Shown: one piece after another, positions 7,400 to 15,795 of the stretch | How the letters are laid out: every line of letters begins with the position of its first letter | Numbering within the stretch: the first letter of the stretch is position 1 | Made by a program: the position numbers and the translations under genes | The notes under the pieces: generated by a model | Told to the model about the DNA's origin: nothing | Databases searched by the model: none | The model's input: the letters and a program-made list of their open reading frames with translations, nothing else | Assembly (NCBI GenBank): GCA_019359115.1 | Contig: JAHHHW010000133.1 | Coordinates: forward strand, 1 to 36,698 | DNA length: 36,698 nt | Source of the DNA: Pelatocladus maniniholoensis HA4357-MV3 | Lineage (GTDB): Bacteria; Cyanobacteriota; Cyanobacteriia; Cyanobacteriales; Nostocaceae | Direction of reading: 5' to 3'

Positions 7400-8863
7400 T
7401 CATTGACAGCGTTGCAATTGTGCTAACGACACGACTATTTCATCCATTGCTTTGCGTACAATGCTGGCAGGTTGTTCAGTTTGATTGACGATAATACTAA
7501 AAACTAAAGGGCCGTATTTTGGTAAATTCATATAGCCAGAAAGAGAAATCGCGCCAGTAAGAGTTCCTGTTTTCGCTTGAACAATTTCTGCTGCTGGTGT
7601 ATTCTGAAAACGATTTTTTAAAGTTCCACTGACACCTGCTACAGATAGGGAAGCACGAAAGACAGATGCTTGTGGTGATTTTTCTATTGCTTGCAAAGTT
7701 TGTACCAATGCTTCTGGACTAATTAAGTTTTTACGAGATAAACCGGAACCATCTACTAAAGCATAACCAGTAGAATTGACTCCCATTTGAGTTAAAGTTG
7801 TTTTCAAAACTTCTAATGCTGCATCTGCTGTGGTTTGATTGGGAAGCACAGGTTTTTTGATTGCTAATGCTCTCAATAATGCTTCAGCATAAAGATTATT
7901 ACTATTTTGATTCGTCTCTATTAACAATTGTGATAAAGGCGGGGATTGTACGGCTGCTACTTCCTGTTGATTATTGGTATTAATTCCTACAGATGTTTTC
8001 CCCAAGGTGATTTTCTCTGCTGCTAATGCACTGCGAAAGCGCCGTAAAAAGTAATAATTGGGGTCAACTACTGGTAAGGTTACTAAATAAGGTTGAGAAT
8101 TGGCTGCGAGTTGTCCTTGAATTCGCAATACATTTCCAGATAATTCACGGGTAACGTTTATGGAGGTTGGTTGATTTTGTGCAGTTGTCACAGATTGATT
8201 AATTACCCGCCACTGTCTGGCTTCGTTTGCATCTGTCCATGAGATGAGTGCAGTTTTACCTAATGTTTGTGGTAATAGCTTGAAGTTAAAAGTGTTTTGA
8301 TTAAGAATAAAACTGCCGACTGGTGCGCCGTAATCTGAGTATATATCTTCCCATTGCCAGCTCGAAGGAACAAGATCACCACGAATATAGCGATCGTCTA
8401 CAACTAAATGTTGAATTTGGTTAATACCTTTTTGTTTTAATTGCTTTGCCAGTATTGTTAATTGGGTGTCAGTGAGACTCGGATCTCCTCTACCCACAAC
8501 ATACAAAAAATTATTGCTACCTCTATATATTGATGTGCGAAAGCGATAATTTTCACCTAGTTGTTGCAATGCGGCGGCGGTAGTTAGGATCTTGGTGTTA
8601 GAAGCAGGGGTAAAATATTTCTCGGCATCTTGACTGTAGAGTGTTTGGTTTGAGCCAAGATTTTGAACTAAAATTCCCCAGCGTACTCGACTAAAGAGGG
8701 GACGATTGGTGACAGCATCGATAGTGGTTTTCAGCTGGGCTGGACAAATTGTTTGAGGAGGATTTGTTGGTGTAAGTATTTGTGCTTTTGCGAGTTGCTG
8801 GTTGATACTGATGTGGATACCAAAAAACAACAGTAGAAAAACACAAGAGGATTTTTTAGACAT
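7400..8863 (-). CDS. dacB: D-alanyl-D-alanine carboxypeptidase/endopeptidase (PBP4, peptidase S13)
   Basis: A 487-residue low-molecular-mass penicillin-binding protein that trims peptidoglycan stem peptides and cleaves cross-links in the periplasm. A signal peptide occupies the first 27 residues (basic start, hydrophobic core, cut near AKA). The three active-site motifs are present: SNTK at 88-91 (serine nucleophile and lysine), SNN at 321-323 and KTG at 431-433. The long insert between motifs 1 and 2 is typical of S13 enzymes, and the length matches the family. It diverges from rsmE across 64 bases that must hold both promoters. The 21-bp tandem array lies directly downstream. Confidence 0.93.
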   Translation of the reverse strand: MSKKSSCVFLLLFFGIHISINQQLAKAQILTPTNPPQTICPAQLKTTIDAVTNRPLFSRVRWGILVQNLGSNQTLYSQDAEKYFTPASNTKILTTAAALQQLGENYRFRTSIYRGSNNFLYVVGRGDPSLTDTQLTILAKQLKQKGINQIQHLVVDDRYIRGDLVPSSWQWEDIYSDYGAPVGSFILNQNTFNFKLLPQTLGKTALISWTDANEARQWRVINQSVTTAQNQPTSINVTRELSGNVLRIQGQLAANSQPYLVTLPVVDPNYYFLRRFRSALAAEKITLGKTSVGINTNNQQEVAAVQSPPLSQLLIETNQNSNNLYAEALLRALAIKKPVLPNQTTADAALEVLKTTLTQMGVNSTGYALVDGSGLSRKNLISPEALVQTLQAIEKSPQASVFRASLSVAGVSGTLKNRFQNTPAAEIVQAKTGTLTGAISLSGYMNLPKYGPLVFSIIVNQTEQPASIVRKAMDEIVVSLAQLQRCQ

Positions 8864-8927
8864 ATTTTGAATTTGAGCAATTTTGATTTATTAAAAAACT
8901 ATACTTGATGCAAAAGTCTGTTTCGCA

Positions 8928-9659
8928 ATGGCACAATTACAACGAGTCACGATCGCCTCTTTTCAATTCCATGATCAACACATCACTCTAACTACTGAAC
9001 AACAACATTATCTTTGTCGTGTATTGCGTCTTCAGTCGGGCGATCGCTTTATTGCTATGGATGGGATGGGTAAATGGTGGTTGGCACAACTAGCAGATAC
9101 GGAAGCCAAAATTCTACAATCACTCACCGTACAAACCGAGCTACCTGTAGCTGTAACCCTGATCATTGCTTTGCCGAAAGGAAATGGATTTGATGAAGTT
9201 GTCCGGTGTTGTACTGAGTTGGGTGTAACTTGTTTTGCCCCAGTGGTGAGCGATCGCACTTTGCTAAATCCCAGTCCCCAAAAATTAGAACGCTGGCGAC
9301 GGATAGCGAAAGAAGCTGCTGAACAATCAGAGCGTACCACAGTACCTACAATTCTAGAGCCAGTATCTTTTACTAGTAGTTTGTCTTTTGTCAGTAACCA
9401 GAAATATATCTGCGAAGCGCGTGGCGATTATCCGCATTTACTCAGTTGCTTGCAAAACCAAAAAGATGGCACAAGTGATTTGAGTTCCCAAAAGACAATT
9501 GTAATTGCCACTGGTCCTGAAGGAGGATGGACGGACACAGAAGTTGAGAGTGCTATTCGGGCTGGATTCCAAGCTGTTTGTTTAGGAAGGCGTATTTTGA
9601 GATGTGTGACTGCGCCAATTGTAGCTTTATCTTTGATTGCGGCTGCTCATGAATTTTGA
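8928..9659 (+). CDS. rsmE: 16S rRNA (uracil-1498-N3)-methyltransferase RsmE
   Basis: A 243-residue SPOUT-class methyltransferase that methylates U1498 of 16S rRNA using S-adenosylmethionine. The N-terminal PUA-like part (MAQLQRVTI...HYLCRVLRLQSGD) is followed by the trefoil-knot domain with LIIALPKGNGFDEVVRCCTELG, IATGPEGGWTDTE and LGRRILRCVTAPI, the last being the cofactor-binding knot loop (usually LRxETA; here CVTA). Length is normal. It diverges from dacB and converges on the phycobilisome operon, separated by a long hairpin. Confidence 0.93.
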   Translation: MAQLQRVTIASFQFHDQHITLTTEQQHYLCRVLRLQSGDRFIAMDGMGKWWLAQLADTEAKILQSLTVQTELPVAVTLIIALPKGNGFDEVVRCCTELGVTCFAPVVSDRTLLNPSPQKLERWRRIAKEAAEQSERTTVPTILEPVSFTSSLSFVSNQKYICEARGDYPHLLSCLQNQKDGTSDLSSQKTIVIATGPEGGWTDTEVESAIRAGFQAVCLGRRILRCVTAPIVALSLIAAAHEF

Positions 9660-9680
9660 CTAGTGCTAGCAAAATATCAA

Positions 9681-9764
9681 TGGGTCTTATTTCCGTCTTA
9701 AGTAATGCTTAACTAACAAAAAAGCTGTAAGTTTGGCACTACATTAACAGGGAAATAAGACCCA
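9681..9764. terminator. Inverted repeat between convergent rsmE and cpcG4
   Basis: TGGGTCTTATTTCC (9681-9694) is perfectly complementary to GGAAATAAGACCCA (9751-9764) around a 56-base loop. It sits between the converging ends of rsmE and the cpc operon, so it could end both transcripts. No T-tract adjoins either side, so it may instead be an old miniature element or an RNA-stabilising 3' end. Confidence 0.5.
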
Positions 9765-9808
9765 GTATCAAATTGATGTATTTACTTTAAGCGATCGCAG
9801 TAGGGATT

Positions 9809-10570
9809 TTAGCGTCTACTACGATTTGGCACTAAGTTCATGTAATCAAGGTCAGACGCACGAATGCTTTGAGCGTAGTTACCCTTAGCATTGATTGAAG
9901 TTGCAATGTCAGTGAACTTACGTGGATCACCTTCTGCCAGTCGCCGTTCTTGGAATTTGCGGCTGTAGAATTTATCCAAGGTAAAGCGCCAGTCAGTAGC
10001 AACAGTACCAGCACTTTCTTGGAAGTCTTCGCCGTAGCGAGGAGTTACCAAGTTGTGAGGACGATCTACTAAACGCTTGCGTTGGTAGGGTATGGTGTTA
10101 TCGCCAAAAGCCTCGGTGTACTCATCGCTGTCAACAATAGCATCAACGAAGCCACTAAAACCTTTGGTACCAATAACAATTGACCAAGCAATTTCTTCTT
10201 CTTTGTTATAAGCACAACGACCCAACAAACGCTTGAGGGTGATGTCCACCAGACGGTAGTTGTTGTTAACCGAGACAACTAAGCGGTAAAATGCCTCAGA
10301 TTTTGCCAAACCACGAATGAAATCGCGTACCGTCAGTGAGCCATTTTTCAGCTGAGATTCGATGTGCTTTTGGCGATTGAACTTGAGAATCTCATGTTCA
10401 CTAAATACTTGACGATAAGCAGCCCAAATTATGTTTTCCATGTCAGTGAAAGAACTAACATCTTCTAGGCGATATACATATGGAGTATCTTCATTTTGGT
10501 CAGCAGATCCAAAGCTTTTAACCCGATGATTTTGACTGCTGGGTTTGTATTCAAGTAATGGCAGTGCCAT
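9809..10570 (-). CDS. cpcG4: Phycobilisome rod-core linker CpcG4
   Basis: A 253-residue rod-core linker, last gene of the operon. The N-terminal pfam00427 linker domain (about residues 15-180) shares long identical stretches with the three other CpcG copies here ([55 protein letters not shown]). It attaches phycocyanin rods to the allophycocyanin core. The C-terminal tail ([27 protein letters not shown]) lacks a membrane helix, so it is a true core-binding type. The ATG at 10570 is chosen over an in-frame TTG six bases upstream because [13 protein letters not shown] matches the paralogues. It is separated from cpcG3 by 553 bases of possible IS remnant and may have its own promoter. Confidence 0.93.
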   Translation of the reverse strand: MALPLLEYKPSSQNHRVKSFGSADQNEDTPYVYRLEDVSSFTDMENIIWAAYRQVFSEHEILKFNRQKHIESQLKNGSLTVRDFIRGLAKSEAFYRLVVSVNNNYRLVDITLKRLLGRCAYNKEEEIAWSIVIGTKGFSGFVDAIVDSDEYTEAFGDNTIPYQRKRLVDRPHNLVTPRYGEDFQESAGTVATDWRFTLDKFYSRKFQERRLAEGDPRKFTDIATSINAKGNYAQSIRASDLDYMNLVPNRSRR

Positions 10571-11123
10571 TTGCAATTTTCCCCTTTATTATCAACAAAT
10601 TAAACAGAGTTAGCTCTTGAAAATTGAAGGAGGTTTGTTTAGCACAATCCTCTTTCATTAAACCTTTCGGTATGTGGGAAACTCAGAGACTTGAGCCGCT
10701 CACAGGAAAACGACTCGTGCGGTTTTAACCGCATTGAATATTTGCACCATTACACGGGAGTTGCTTAAGTTGGTGTACTAATGCAATTGCACTTTCGTGC
10801 TTGACAGTTACCATCTCAAATCTCGCAAAGAGCGTACGCATAACGGTTTTGCTTCTAAGAGCCTCCCTTACGGGGTAATGTTAGCTTTGACAATGTTATT
10901 GGTCGGTACTATCTGAAAGACACTGACTTAACCCAATAAATCTGTTTAATCCTTCAGTTCTAGAGCAAGGAACTAGCTACGCATCCCTTGGTAGGTCTTT
11001 AACTCTTGCCAATAACGTAGTACTTCTTCGTACTTAGTCTGGTCAACTGTTGTCTTAAGTCTTAGGCGCTTTAGCCCGGTGTCTTTAGACGTGGGTCGTT
11101 GACTTAATTTTCCCGCATTTGGT
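10571..11123. other. Possible degenerate insertion element in the cpcG3-cpcG4 gap
   Basis: The only long gap inside the cpcG block. One end carries ATGTGGGAAACTCAG (10674-10688), also found at 5336, followed by short dyads (CTCA-GAGACT-TGAG; GTGCGGTT/AACCGCAT). The other end carries hairpins (CTTTAGCCCGG, GTCTTTAGAC at about 11060-11092). In between, the minus strand has short coding-like stretches broken by stops, e.g. LKTTVDQTKYEEVLRYWQEL (within about 10978-11078). Base composition is higher in GC than neighbouring gaps. This suits a decayed IS200/IS605-type element, but I cannot prove the family. Confidence 0.35.
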
Positions 11124-11858
11124 TTATAAGGCAGAACTATTTACAAACCAATTTAGTACAACCAACAAAGCGATCGCTCCGGATAATCCAACTATTACAG
11201 CTGATATTACTCTCCAGTCCACTTTTTGAGGATAGGGCGATGGATTTAAAAATCCGTACCATTCGCTATGATGTACCCAACCGTTCTGAATCATGCTCGT
11301 CTTGTCGCGATAATCTGCACCATAACGCGGGGTGAAACTGAATGGTCTATCTGTAGACATGCGTTTACGTTGATAGGGTACAGTATTCTCACCAAAGGCT
11401 TGTTCATACTCTTGACTATCAATCAACGCGTCTACAAATCCTCCCCAACCGCGAGTAGCGATTTGAATAGACCAAGCAATTTCTTCGTCTCGATTGTAGG
11501 GATTACGACCCAACAAACGTTTGAAGCACATTCCAACCAGCCGATAGTTGTTGTTAGCTGCAACTATTAGCTGATAAAATCGCTCTGATTTTGCCAAACC
11601 ACGAATAAAATCGCGCACCGTAATTGAACGGTTTTTTAGTTGCGTTTCCAGAGCAATCTGACGGTTAAAGTGAAGAATTTCCTGTTCGTTAAAAACTTGG
11701 CGGTATGCTGCCCAAATTAGTGCTTCAATCTCACTACTAGAGTTCGCATTTTCAAGACGATAGAGATAAGGAGTATCGTCATTTAAATCTGCCGTTCCAA
11801 AACTACGAACCCTTTGATTTTGAGTAGTAGGTTTGTATTCATGTAGAGGTAGTGCCAT
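11124..11858 (-). CDS. cpcL: Membrane-anchored linker CpcL (annotated CpcG3 in Nostoc-type operons)
   Basis: A 244-residue CpcG homologue with the usual pfam00427 linker domain (residues 15-182; [34 protein letters not shown]), but a different C-terminus. After a Pro-rich hinge ([11 protein letters not shown]) it ends in one hydrophobic helix (about residues 217-239, [20 protein letters not shown]). This is the diagnostic feature of CpcL linkers, which build rod-only phycobilisomes on the thylakoid and feed photosystem I, rather than binding the allophycocyanin core. Its order (third CpcG copy) matches Anabaena cpcG3. A 12-bp stem-loop lies just upstream of the start region. Confidence 0.94.
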   Translation of the reverse strand: MALPLHEYKPTTQNQRVRSFGTADLNDDTPYLYRLENANSSSEIEALIWAAYRQVFNEQEILHFNRQIALETQLKNRSITVRDFIRGLAKSERFYQLIVAANNNYRLVGMCFKRLLGRNPYNRDEEIAWSIQIATRGWGGFVDALIDSQEYEQAFGENTVPYQRKRMSTDRPFSFTPRYGADYRDKTSMIQNGWVHHSEWYGFLNPSPYPQKVDWRVISAVIVGLSGAIALLVVLNWFVNSSAL

Positions 11859-11888
11859 ACTTTATCCACCTTTTACATAATTTGGCAT

Positions 11889-11953
11889 TTTAGAAGGTTT
11901 TTAAATTTACTTCTGAACAACTTTCAACTAAGTAAACTTTGAAACCTTCTAAA
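11889..11953. repeat. Long stem-loop between cpcG2 and cpcL
   Basis: TTTAGAAGGTTT (11889-11900) pairs perfectly with AAACCTTCTAAA (11942-11953). An inner imperfect stem (AAATTTACTT with AAGTAAACTTT) extends it. It lies 31 bases before the cpcL start on the transcribed strand, in a position to process, stabilise or attenuate the mRNA. Confidence 0.65.
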
Positions 11954-11993
11954 CTGTGTGAACTAATTTTGGATTTAGCAGACCCACTCTTGT

Positions 11994-12062
11994 ATTGTTA
12001 GTTGTTAGTTGTTTATTATTTGTTGTTGGTTGTTAACCAATATCTATTAACCACTAACTACT
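11994..12062. repeat. TTGTTAG/TTGTTGG heptamer (STRR-type) array
   Basis: Repeated heptamers of the TTGTTAG/TTGTTGG kind are followed by inverted TAACCACTAACTA-type sequence just after the cpcG2 stop codon. It is a short tandem repeat array with partial dyad symmetry, like others in this operon. Confidence 0.6.
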
Positions 12063-12073
12063 TTAACTTTAGC

Positions 12074-12817
12074 TTAACGCACAGGAAAACTTGCACTAGG
12101 ATTGATAGAAACAGGAATACCTTGCGGTTTTTCGTTCCGTGTGGTATCTGGAATTGTAATGTTGGCAGTGCTAACTGGTGTGTAAGAAACTGTTTTGATA
12201 TCAATAGACTTCGCCATATCCAAGAAGTTATTAATATCACCCCATTTATAGCGTTCAGTTTCTTGTTTATCACGCCAGTAATCGCCGTAACGAGGTGTTA
12301 CTAAGTTAAATGGTCTGTCTTTATAACGACGGCGTTGGTAGGGAATAGTATTATCACCAAAGTTGGTTTGATACTCTTCAGAGTCTACCAAATCATCAAC
12401 AAAGCCACTGAAACCTTTTGTCGCAATTACAATTGACCAAGCAATTTCTTCGTTTTTATTGTAAGACGCACGACCTAAAATTCGTTTGAGGCTAATTTCT
12501 ACGATTCGGTAGTTAGAATTTGTCTCTACAACTAAGCGACGAAATGCCTCTGATTTTGCTAAACCACGGATGAAGTCGCGCACATTAATTGTGCGGTTTT
12601 TCAACTGTGATTCTAAATGTTTTTGGCGATGAAATTTGAGGTTTTCGTGTTCGCTGAATATTTGTCTGTAACCAGCCCAAATTAATTCTTTGATTTCGCT
12701 TTCAGTGGGAGAATCTTCTAAGCGATAAATTCTTGGAGTATCTTCGTTTGGTACTTCGTAACCAGGAACACGCTGGTTTTGAGAACTAGGTTTGTATTCG
12801 AGTAGAGGTATTGACAT
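12074..12817 (-). CDS. cpcG2: Phycobilisome rod-core linker CpcG2
   Basis: A 247-residue rod-core linker starting [17 protein letters not shown]. The pfam00427 domain fills about residues 15-180 ([41 protein letters not shown]). The C-terminal core-binding tail is polar ([19 protein letters not shown]) and shares the IPDTTR signature with CpcG1, so these two are the closest pair. An AAGGACAG sequence precedes the start by about ten bases. Cytoplasmic side of the thylakoid, within the phycobilisome. Confidence 0.94.
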   Translation of the reverse strand: MSIPLLEYKPSSQNQRVPGYEVPNEDTPRIYRLEDSPTESEIKELIWAGYRQIFSEHENLKFHRQKHLESQLKNRTINVRDFIRGLAKSEAFRRLVVETNSNYRIVEISLKRILGRASYNKNEEIAWSIVIATKGFSGFVDDLVDSEEYQTNFGDNTIPYQRRRYKDRPFNLVTPRYGDYWRDKQETERYKWGDINNFLDMAKSIDIKTVSYTPVSTANITIPDTTRNEKPQGIPVSINPSASFPVR

Positions 12818-12821
12818 TGTT

Positions 12822-12893
12822 AATATCTGTCCTTTGTTATTTGTCTTTTGTCATTTGTTATTTGTTTATAACTAATGACCAATGACCAATGAC
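12822..12893. repeat. STRR array with dyad symmetry between cpcG1 and cpcG2
   Basis: TTTGTCATTTGTTATTTG-type repeats face AATGACCAATGACCAATGAC-type repeats across TTATAACTAA, so the transcript can fold into one long imperfect hairpin. The array fills the whole gap from the cpcG1 stop to the cpcG2 ribosome binding site. Confidence 0.65.
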
Positions 12894-12895
12894 TA

Positions 12896-13735
12896 TTAAG
12901 TTGTTTTGTTACCGGGAATATAACGATAAGGTAAAGCAACTTGTGTGGGTTTTACAGTTGGAGGCGGAGTGTTAGATTCACGAGTTGTGTCAGGAATTTG
13001 TACACTAGAGGCAATATTTCTCGCGCGATCGCTCGAACGTTGATATTCTGATCCACCTGGTGTAACACTGGCAGCCATAGCTAGGAAGTTGGCTGGAATT
13101 GCTTGACGAATTCCTCGTTGTGCTGATTCTCCTGTACGCACAACTTGATAAAAAGAACGACCTCCAAGATATTGCTCAATCAAACGACCGCGCCAGTAAT
13201 CGTTGTAGCGGGGATTGACCAAGTTAAAGGGTCGGTCTTTGAAGCGGCGACGCTGGAAGGGTACAATGTCATCGCCAAAGTTCTCACGGTATTCATCAGA
13301 ATCTACAAGAGCATCGATAAAACCATGTAGTCCTTTGGTCGCAATCACAATTGACCAAGAAATTTGCTCATCTTTACCGTAGGTAGCACGTCCCAAAAAT
13401 CGCTTGAAGCTAATATCTACTAAACGGTAGTTAGAGTTAGTTTCTGCGACTTCATCACGATAAACACTGGATTTACCCAATCCCCGGATGAAATCTCGGA
13501 CGTTGATTGTCCGATTGCGTAACTGTGATTCTAGGAAGGGTTGGCGATAGTTCTCTAAAATAAGGTGTTCGCTGAAAATTTGCCGATAAGCTGCCCAAAT
13601 AATCGCATCAACGTCTGTATCGGAAATGGCGTCTGCCAAACGGTAAATTGTTGGTGTGTCTTCGTTAGGTACTTCGTAGCCTTCGACACGTTGATTTTGC
13701 GTAGTAGGAGTAACTTCAAGTAATGGTATCGCCAT
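12896..13735 (-). CDS. cpcG1: Phycobilisome rod-core linker CpcG1
   Basis: A 279-residue rod-core linker. The start at 13735 ([17 protein letters not shown]) is chosen because it aligns with the other CpcG starts and has an AAGGT-type site upstream; the frame is open 24 codons further but overlaps cpcF. The pfam00427 linker domain is in the N-terminal 185 residues ([43 protein letters not shown]). The extended C-terminal tail (SSVQIPDTTRESNTPPP) binds the core. It begins 55 bases after cpcF and is the longest CpcG here. Confidence 0.94.
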   Translation of the reverse strand: MAIPLLEVTPTTQNQRVEGYEVPNEDTPTIYRLADAISDTDVDAIIWAAYRQIFSEHLILENYRQPFLESQLRNRTINVRDFIRGLGKSSVYRDEVAETNSNYRLVDISFKRFLGRATYGKDEQISWSIVIATKGLHGFIDALVDSDEYRENFGDDIVPFQRRRFKDRPFNLVNPRYNDYWRGRLIEQYLGGRSFYQVVRTGESAQRGIRQAIPANFLAMAASVTPGGSEYQRSSDRARNIASSVQIPDTTRESNTPPPTVKPTQVALPYRYIPGNKTT

Positions 13736-13790
13736 CTTTACTTTTACCTTTTTTAGGTTGAAAACTGTAATACCAATTTTCTGTGTATAT

Positions 13791-14435
13791 TTATGCAGGA
13801 CTACCAACTACTAAACCAATCCCCAACATTTGCTTCTGAGCTAACTGTACCCTGGCGCGGATAGCGTTTTCGGCGTCGGTAGCTAATATTTCGGCAAATG
13901 TTTCTCGGATTGGCTGTTGCAGTTCAGGTATTTTCGCCAAGGCTTGTAAACCGACGATCGCGGCGTAACGAATTGACCAATCTGCATCTCGACAAATGAA
14001 CAATAGAGTTTCCAATGCTTTAGCCTGTGCTGCTTGACGTTCTGGGATATCCAGTTTCTGAAAGCGCAAGCTTCCCAATCCTTTGGCTGCGGCGCGACGA
14101 ACGCTAGGAGCAAAGTCAGTAGCAGCAGATGTCAGCAATATATCTAGGGCGCGAGGATCGGCGATCGCAGCTAAGGTACGAATTGAGTAGGCTCTAGCAC
14201 CATAGTTATAGTCATCAATTTGTGCTAATAACTGTGGAACCGCTACATCTCCCAATTGTGTTAACCCAGCGACTGCGGCGACTGCTGCGGTTGGATTGTT
14301 ATAACCAAATACAGCAATTAATGTCTCAATTGCTGCTTCATCTTTGGCTGCTGCTAGTTCTTGTACTGCTGCTACTATTCGCGCTGGCGAGTCTGCTTCT
14401 GTAAGAGCGCGAATTAATTTTTGGGTGTTAGTCAT
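13791..14435 (-). CDS. cpcF: Phycocyanin alpha-subunit phycocyanobilin lyase, CpcF subunit
   Basis: A 214-residue all-helical HEAT/Armadillo-like repeat protein, the smaller partner of the CpcE/CpcF lyase that attaches phycocyanobilin to Cys84 of CpcA. Repeats such as NNPTAAVAAVAGLTQLGDVAVPQLL, RAYSIRTLAAIADPRALDILL and PSVRRAAAKGLGSL are clear. It lacks the NHCQGN isomerase motif of PecF, as expected for the non-isomerising lyase. The start codon lies in the last unit of an ATGACCA/ATGACTA heptamer array, without a Shine-Dalgarno, which may set low translation of this catalytic protein. Confidence 0.93.
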   Translation of the reverse strand: MTNTQKLIRALTEADSPARIVAAVQELAAAKDEAAIETLIAVFGYNNPTAAVAAVAGLTQLGDVAVPQLLAQIDDYNYGARAYSIRTLAAIADPRALDILLTSAATDFAPSVRRAAAKGLGSLRFQKLDIPERQAAQAKALETLLFICRDADWSIRYAAIVGLQALAKIPELQQPIRETFAEILATDAENAIRARVQLAQKQMLGIGLVVGSPA

Positions 14436-14518
14436 TGGTCATTTTAGTCATTGGTCATTAGTTATTGGTCATTAGTTATTAGTCATAAAACAAACAACAA
14501 ATGACAATTGACAATTGA
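14436..14518. repeat. AATGACC/AATGACT heptamer array in the cpcE-cpcF gap, running into the cpcF start
   Basis: Read on the minus strand, the gap has two ATTGTCA-type words (TCAATTGTCAATTGTCATTTG), then several AATGACCA/TAATAACTA/AATGACTA heptamers, ending in ATGACTAACACC, the first codons of cpcF. The two halves are partly complementary (TTGTCATT against AATGACCA). Short out-of-frame ATG mini-frames precede the true start. Confidence 0.7.
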
Positions 14519-15355
14519 CTATAAAAGTGAATCCATTAAGTTCATTAGCCGGATTGCATCCTTAGAAATAGAGGAAACATCTAACTCCTGTTGAAGTTGA
14601 TGTTCTAGCAGACCTTTAAGAGCAATCAATTTAAAACTATTTTCTACCTTGGCGTTGGCGATCGCATCTGCTGCGGGCAAATATCCGATAGCACCTAAAT
14701 CTCCCAAGACGACGCGGCGCATTTGGAGATTGTTAGTGTCCAACTCTTTAATCAGACGCTCTCCATAGGAAGTGTCTTGTGTAAGTTGATACATTCCTCT
14801 GGCTGCCGCACACTGCACTCGCGCTACTGGATGTTCCAGAAATGGTTCAATTAAGGAAATAGCCTCAGTTGCACCAATAGCTCCCAAGGCTTCCAAAACC
14901 GCTTCATATGGTTGGGTGAGATGAGGACGTTCCGGTTCTTGAACAGCAGCTGCAATACCACCGCTTAACAATTGCATTAGTGCTGGAGCTGCTGCTATAT
15001 CTCCTAGCATTGCCAAGGATTGGGCTGCGGCTTCACGCACATAGAAATCAGAGCATTCTAAGCACCGAATTAAGTGTGGTACGGCTCGAATATCGCCCAA
15101 TTTTCCCAATGCTCTTGCAGCATTACGGCGCAGAGGATAGCCTCCCATTTCTGTTTTGTCAGCCTCATCCTCTAATGCCACAATTAGAGCATCTACAACT
15201 TCAAGATCACGAACACGGAATTTACCTAGCCACCAAGCGGCGTAATAGCGGAGACTTAAATCTGGAGATTTTAGGTTAGCGATCGCTTGCTCTTTTGTTA
15301 AAGGCGAAGCGTTTTCGGCAGAATATGCTTCTGCACTTGGTTCCATCATTGCCAA
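14519..15355 (-). CDS. cpcE: Phycocyanin alpha-subunit phycocyanobilin lyase, CpcE subunit
   Basis: A 278-residue HEAT-repeat protein that works as a heterodimer with CpcF to attach phycocyanobilin to CpcA Cys84. The characteristic LRYYAAWWLGKFRV (about residues 36-49) and MGGYPLRRNAARALGKLGD are both present, followed by further HEAT units (SDFYVREAAAQSLAMLGD, ARVQCAAARGMYQLT). It starts only four bases after the cpcD stop, so translation is likely coupled. PecE in this window shares the same motifs and is the isomerising counterpart. Confidence 0.94.
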   Translation of the reverse strand: MAMMEPSAEAYSAENASPLTKEQAIANLKSPDLSLRYYAAWWLGKFRVRDLEVVDALIVALEDEADKTEMGGYPLRRNAARALGKLGDIRAVPHLIRCLECSDFYVREAAAQSLAMLGDIAAAPALMQLLSGGIAAAVQEPERPHLTQPYEAVLEALGAIGATEAISLIEPFLEHPVARVQCAAARGMYQLTQDTSYGERLIKELDTNNLQMRRVVLGDLGAIGYLPAADAIANAKVENSFKLIALKGLLEHQLQQELDVSSISKDAIRLMNLMDSLL

Positions 15356-15359
15356 AGCG

Positions 15360-15605
15360 TTAGTTTGCTTCTGCTGTGCCTAAAGGCTCGATTTTGATGA
15401 TTCTGCCGCCCATACGAGTAATTCGCTGCATTTCTTCATTCATGCGGTTGTATGGCACAGTCATGAATACGCTACCGCTATTGCGGATGTCGTAGTTATT
15501 TCTGTCGTTTTCTTCGTTTTGCCGTAAGCCTACGACTTCATAACGAAACATCCGGCTGTTTGCACTAGAAATGCCATTAGCACCAACTGTGGTTTGACCG
15601 AACAT
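15360..15605 (-). CDS. cpcD: Phycobilisome small rod-capping linker CpcD
   Basis: An 81-residue CpcD-family linker that caps the core-distal end of phycocyanin rods and limits their length. It consists of one CpcD domain: SRMFRYEVVGLRQN at the start, SGSVFMTVPYNRMNEEMQRITRMGGRIIKIEPL at the end. The same fold recurs as the C-terminal domain of CpcC and PecC in this operon. An AGGAGAG site sits nine bases before the start. It follows a repeat-filled gap after cpcC. Confidence 0.95.
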   Translation of the reverse strand: MFGQTTVGANGISSANSRMFRYEVVGLRQNEENDRNNYDIRNSGSVFMTVPYNRMNEEMQRITRMGGRIIKIEPLGTAEAN

Positions 15606-15639
15606 TCTTGTGACTCTCCTATAAAACTAGCTTTTGGGC

Positions 15640-15772
15640 AATTGTTAGGAGTTAGAAAGTCGGAACTAGAAGTTAAGAATTAGGAGTTAAGAATTAGGAG
15701 TTTGAAATTTTATATTTTCTTCAACTCATAACTCATAACTCATGACTCATAATTCTTAACTCATAGCCCCTT
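15640..15772. repeat. STRR arrays with dyad symmetry between cpcC and cpcD
   Basis: GTTAAGAATTAGGAGTT-type repeats (about 15671-15701) face AACTCATAACTCAT-type repeats ending ATTCTTAACTCAT (about 15723-15763). The two arms can pair into a long imperfect hairpin in the cpcC-cpcD mRNA. Confidence 0.65.
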
Positions 15773-15795
15773 ATTATCTAACTCATCACGATTAA

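Noticed and set aside
10978-11078. Short coding-like stretch (LKTTVDQTKYEEVLRYWQEL) as a real small gene
   Set aside because: No start codon with a ribosome site is seen, stops follow closely in frame, and it sits in a region with element-like ends; better taken as a remnant.
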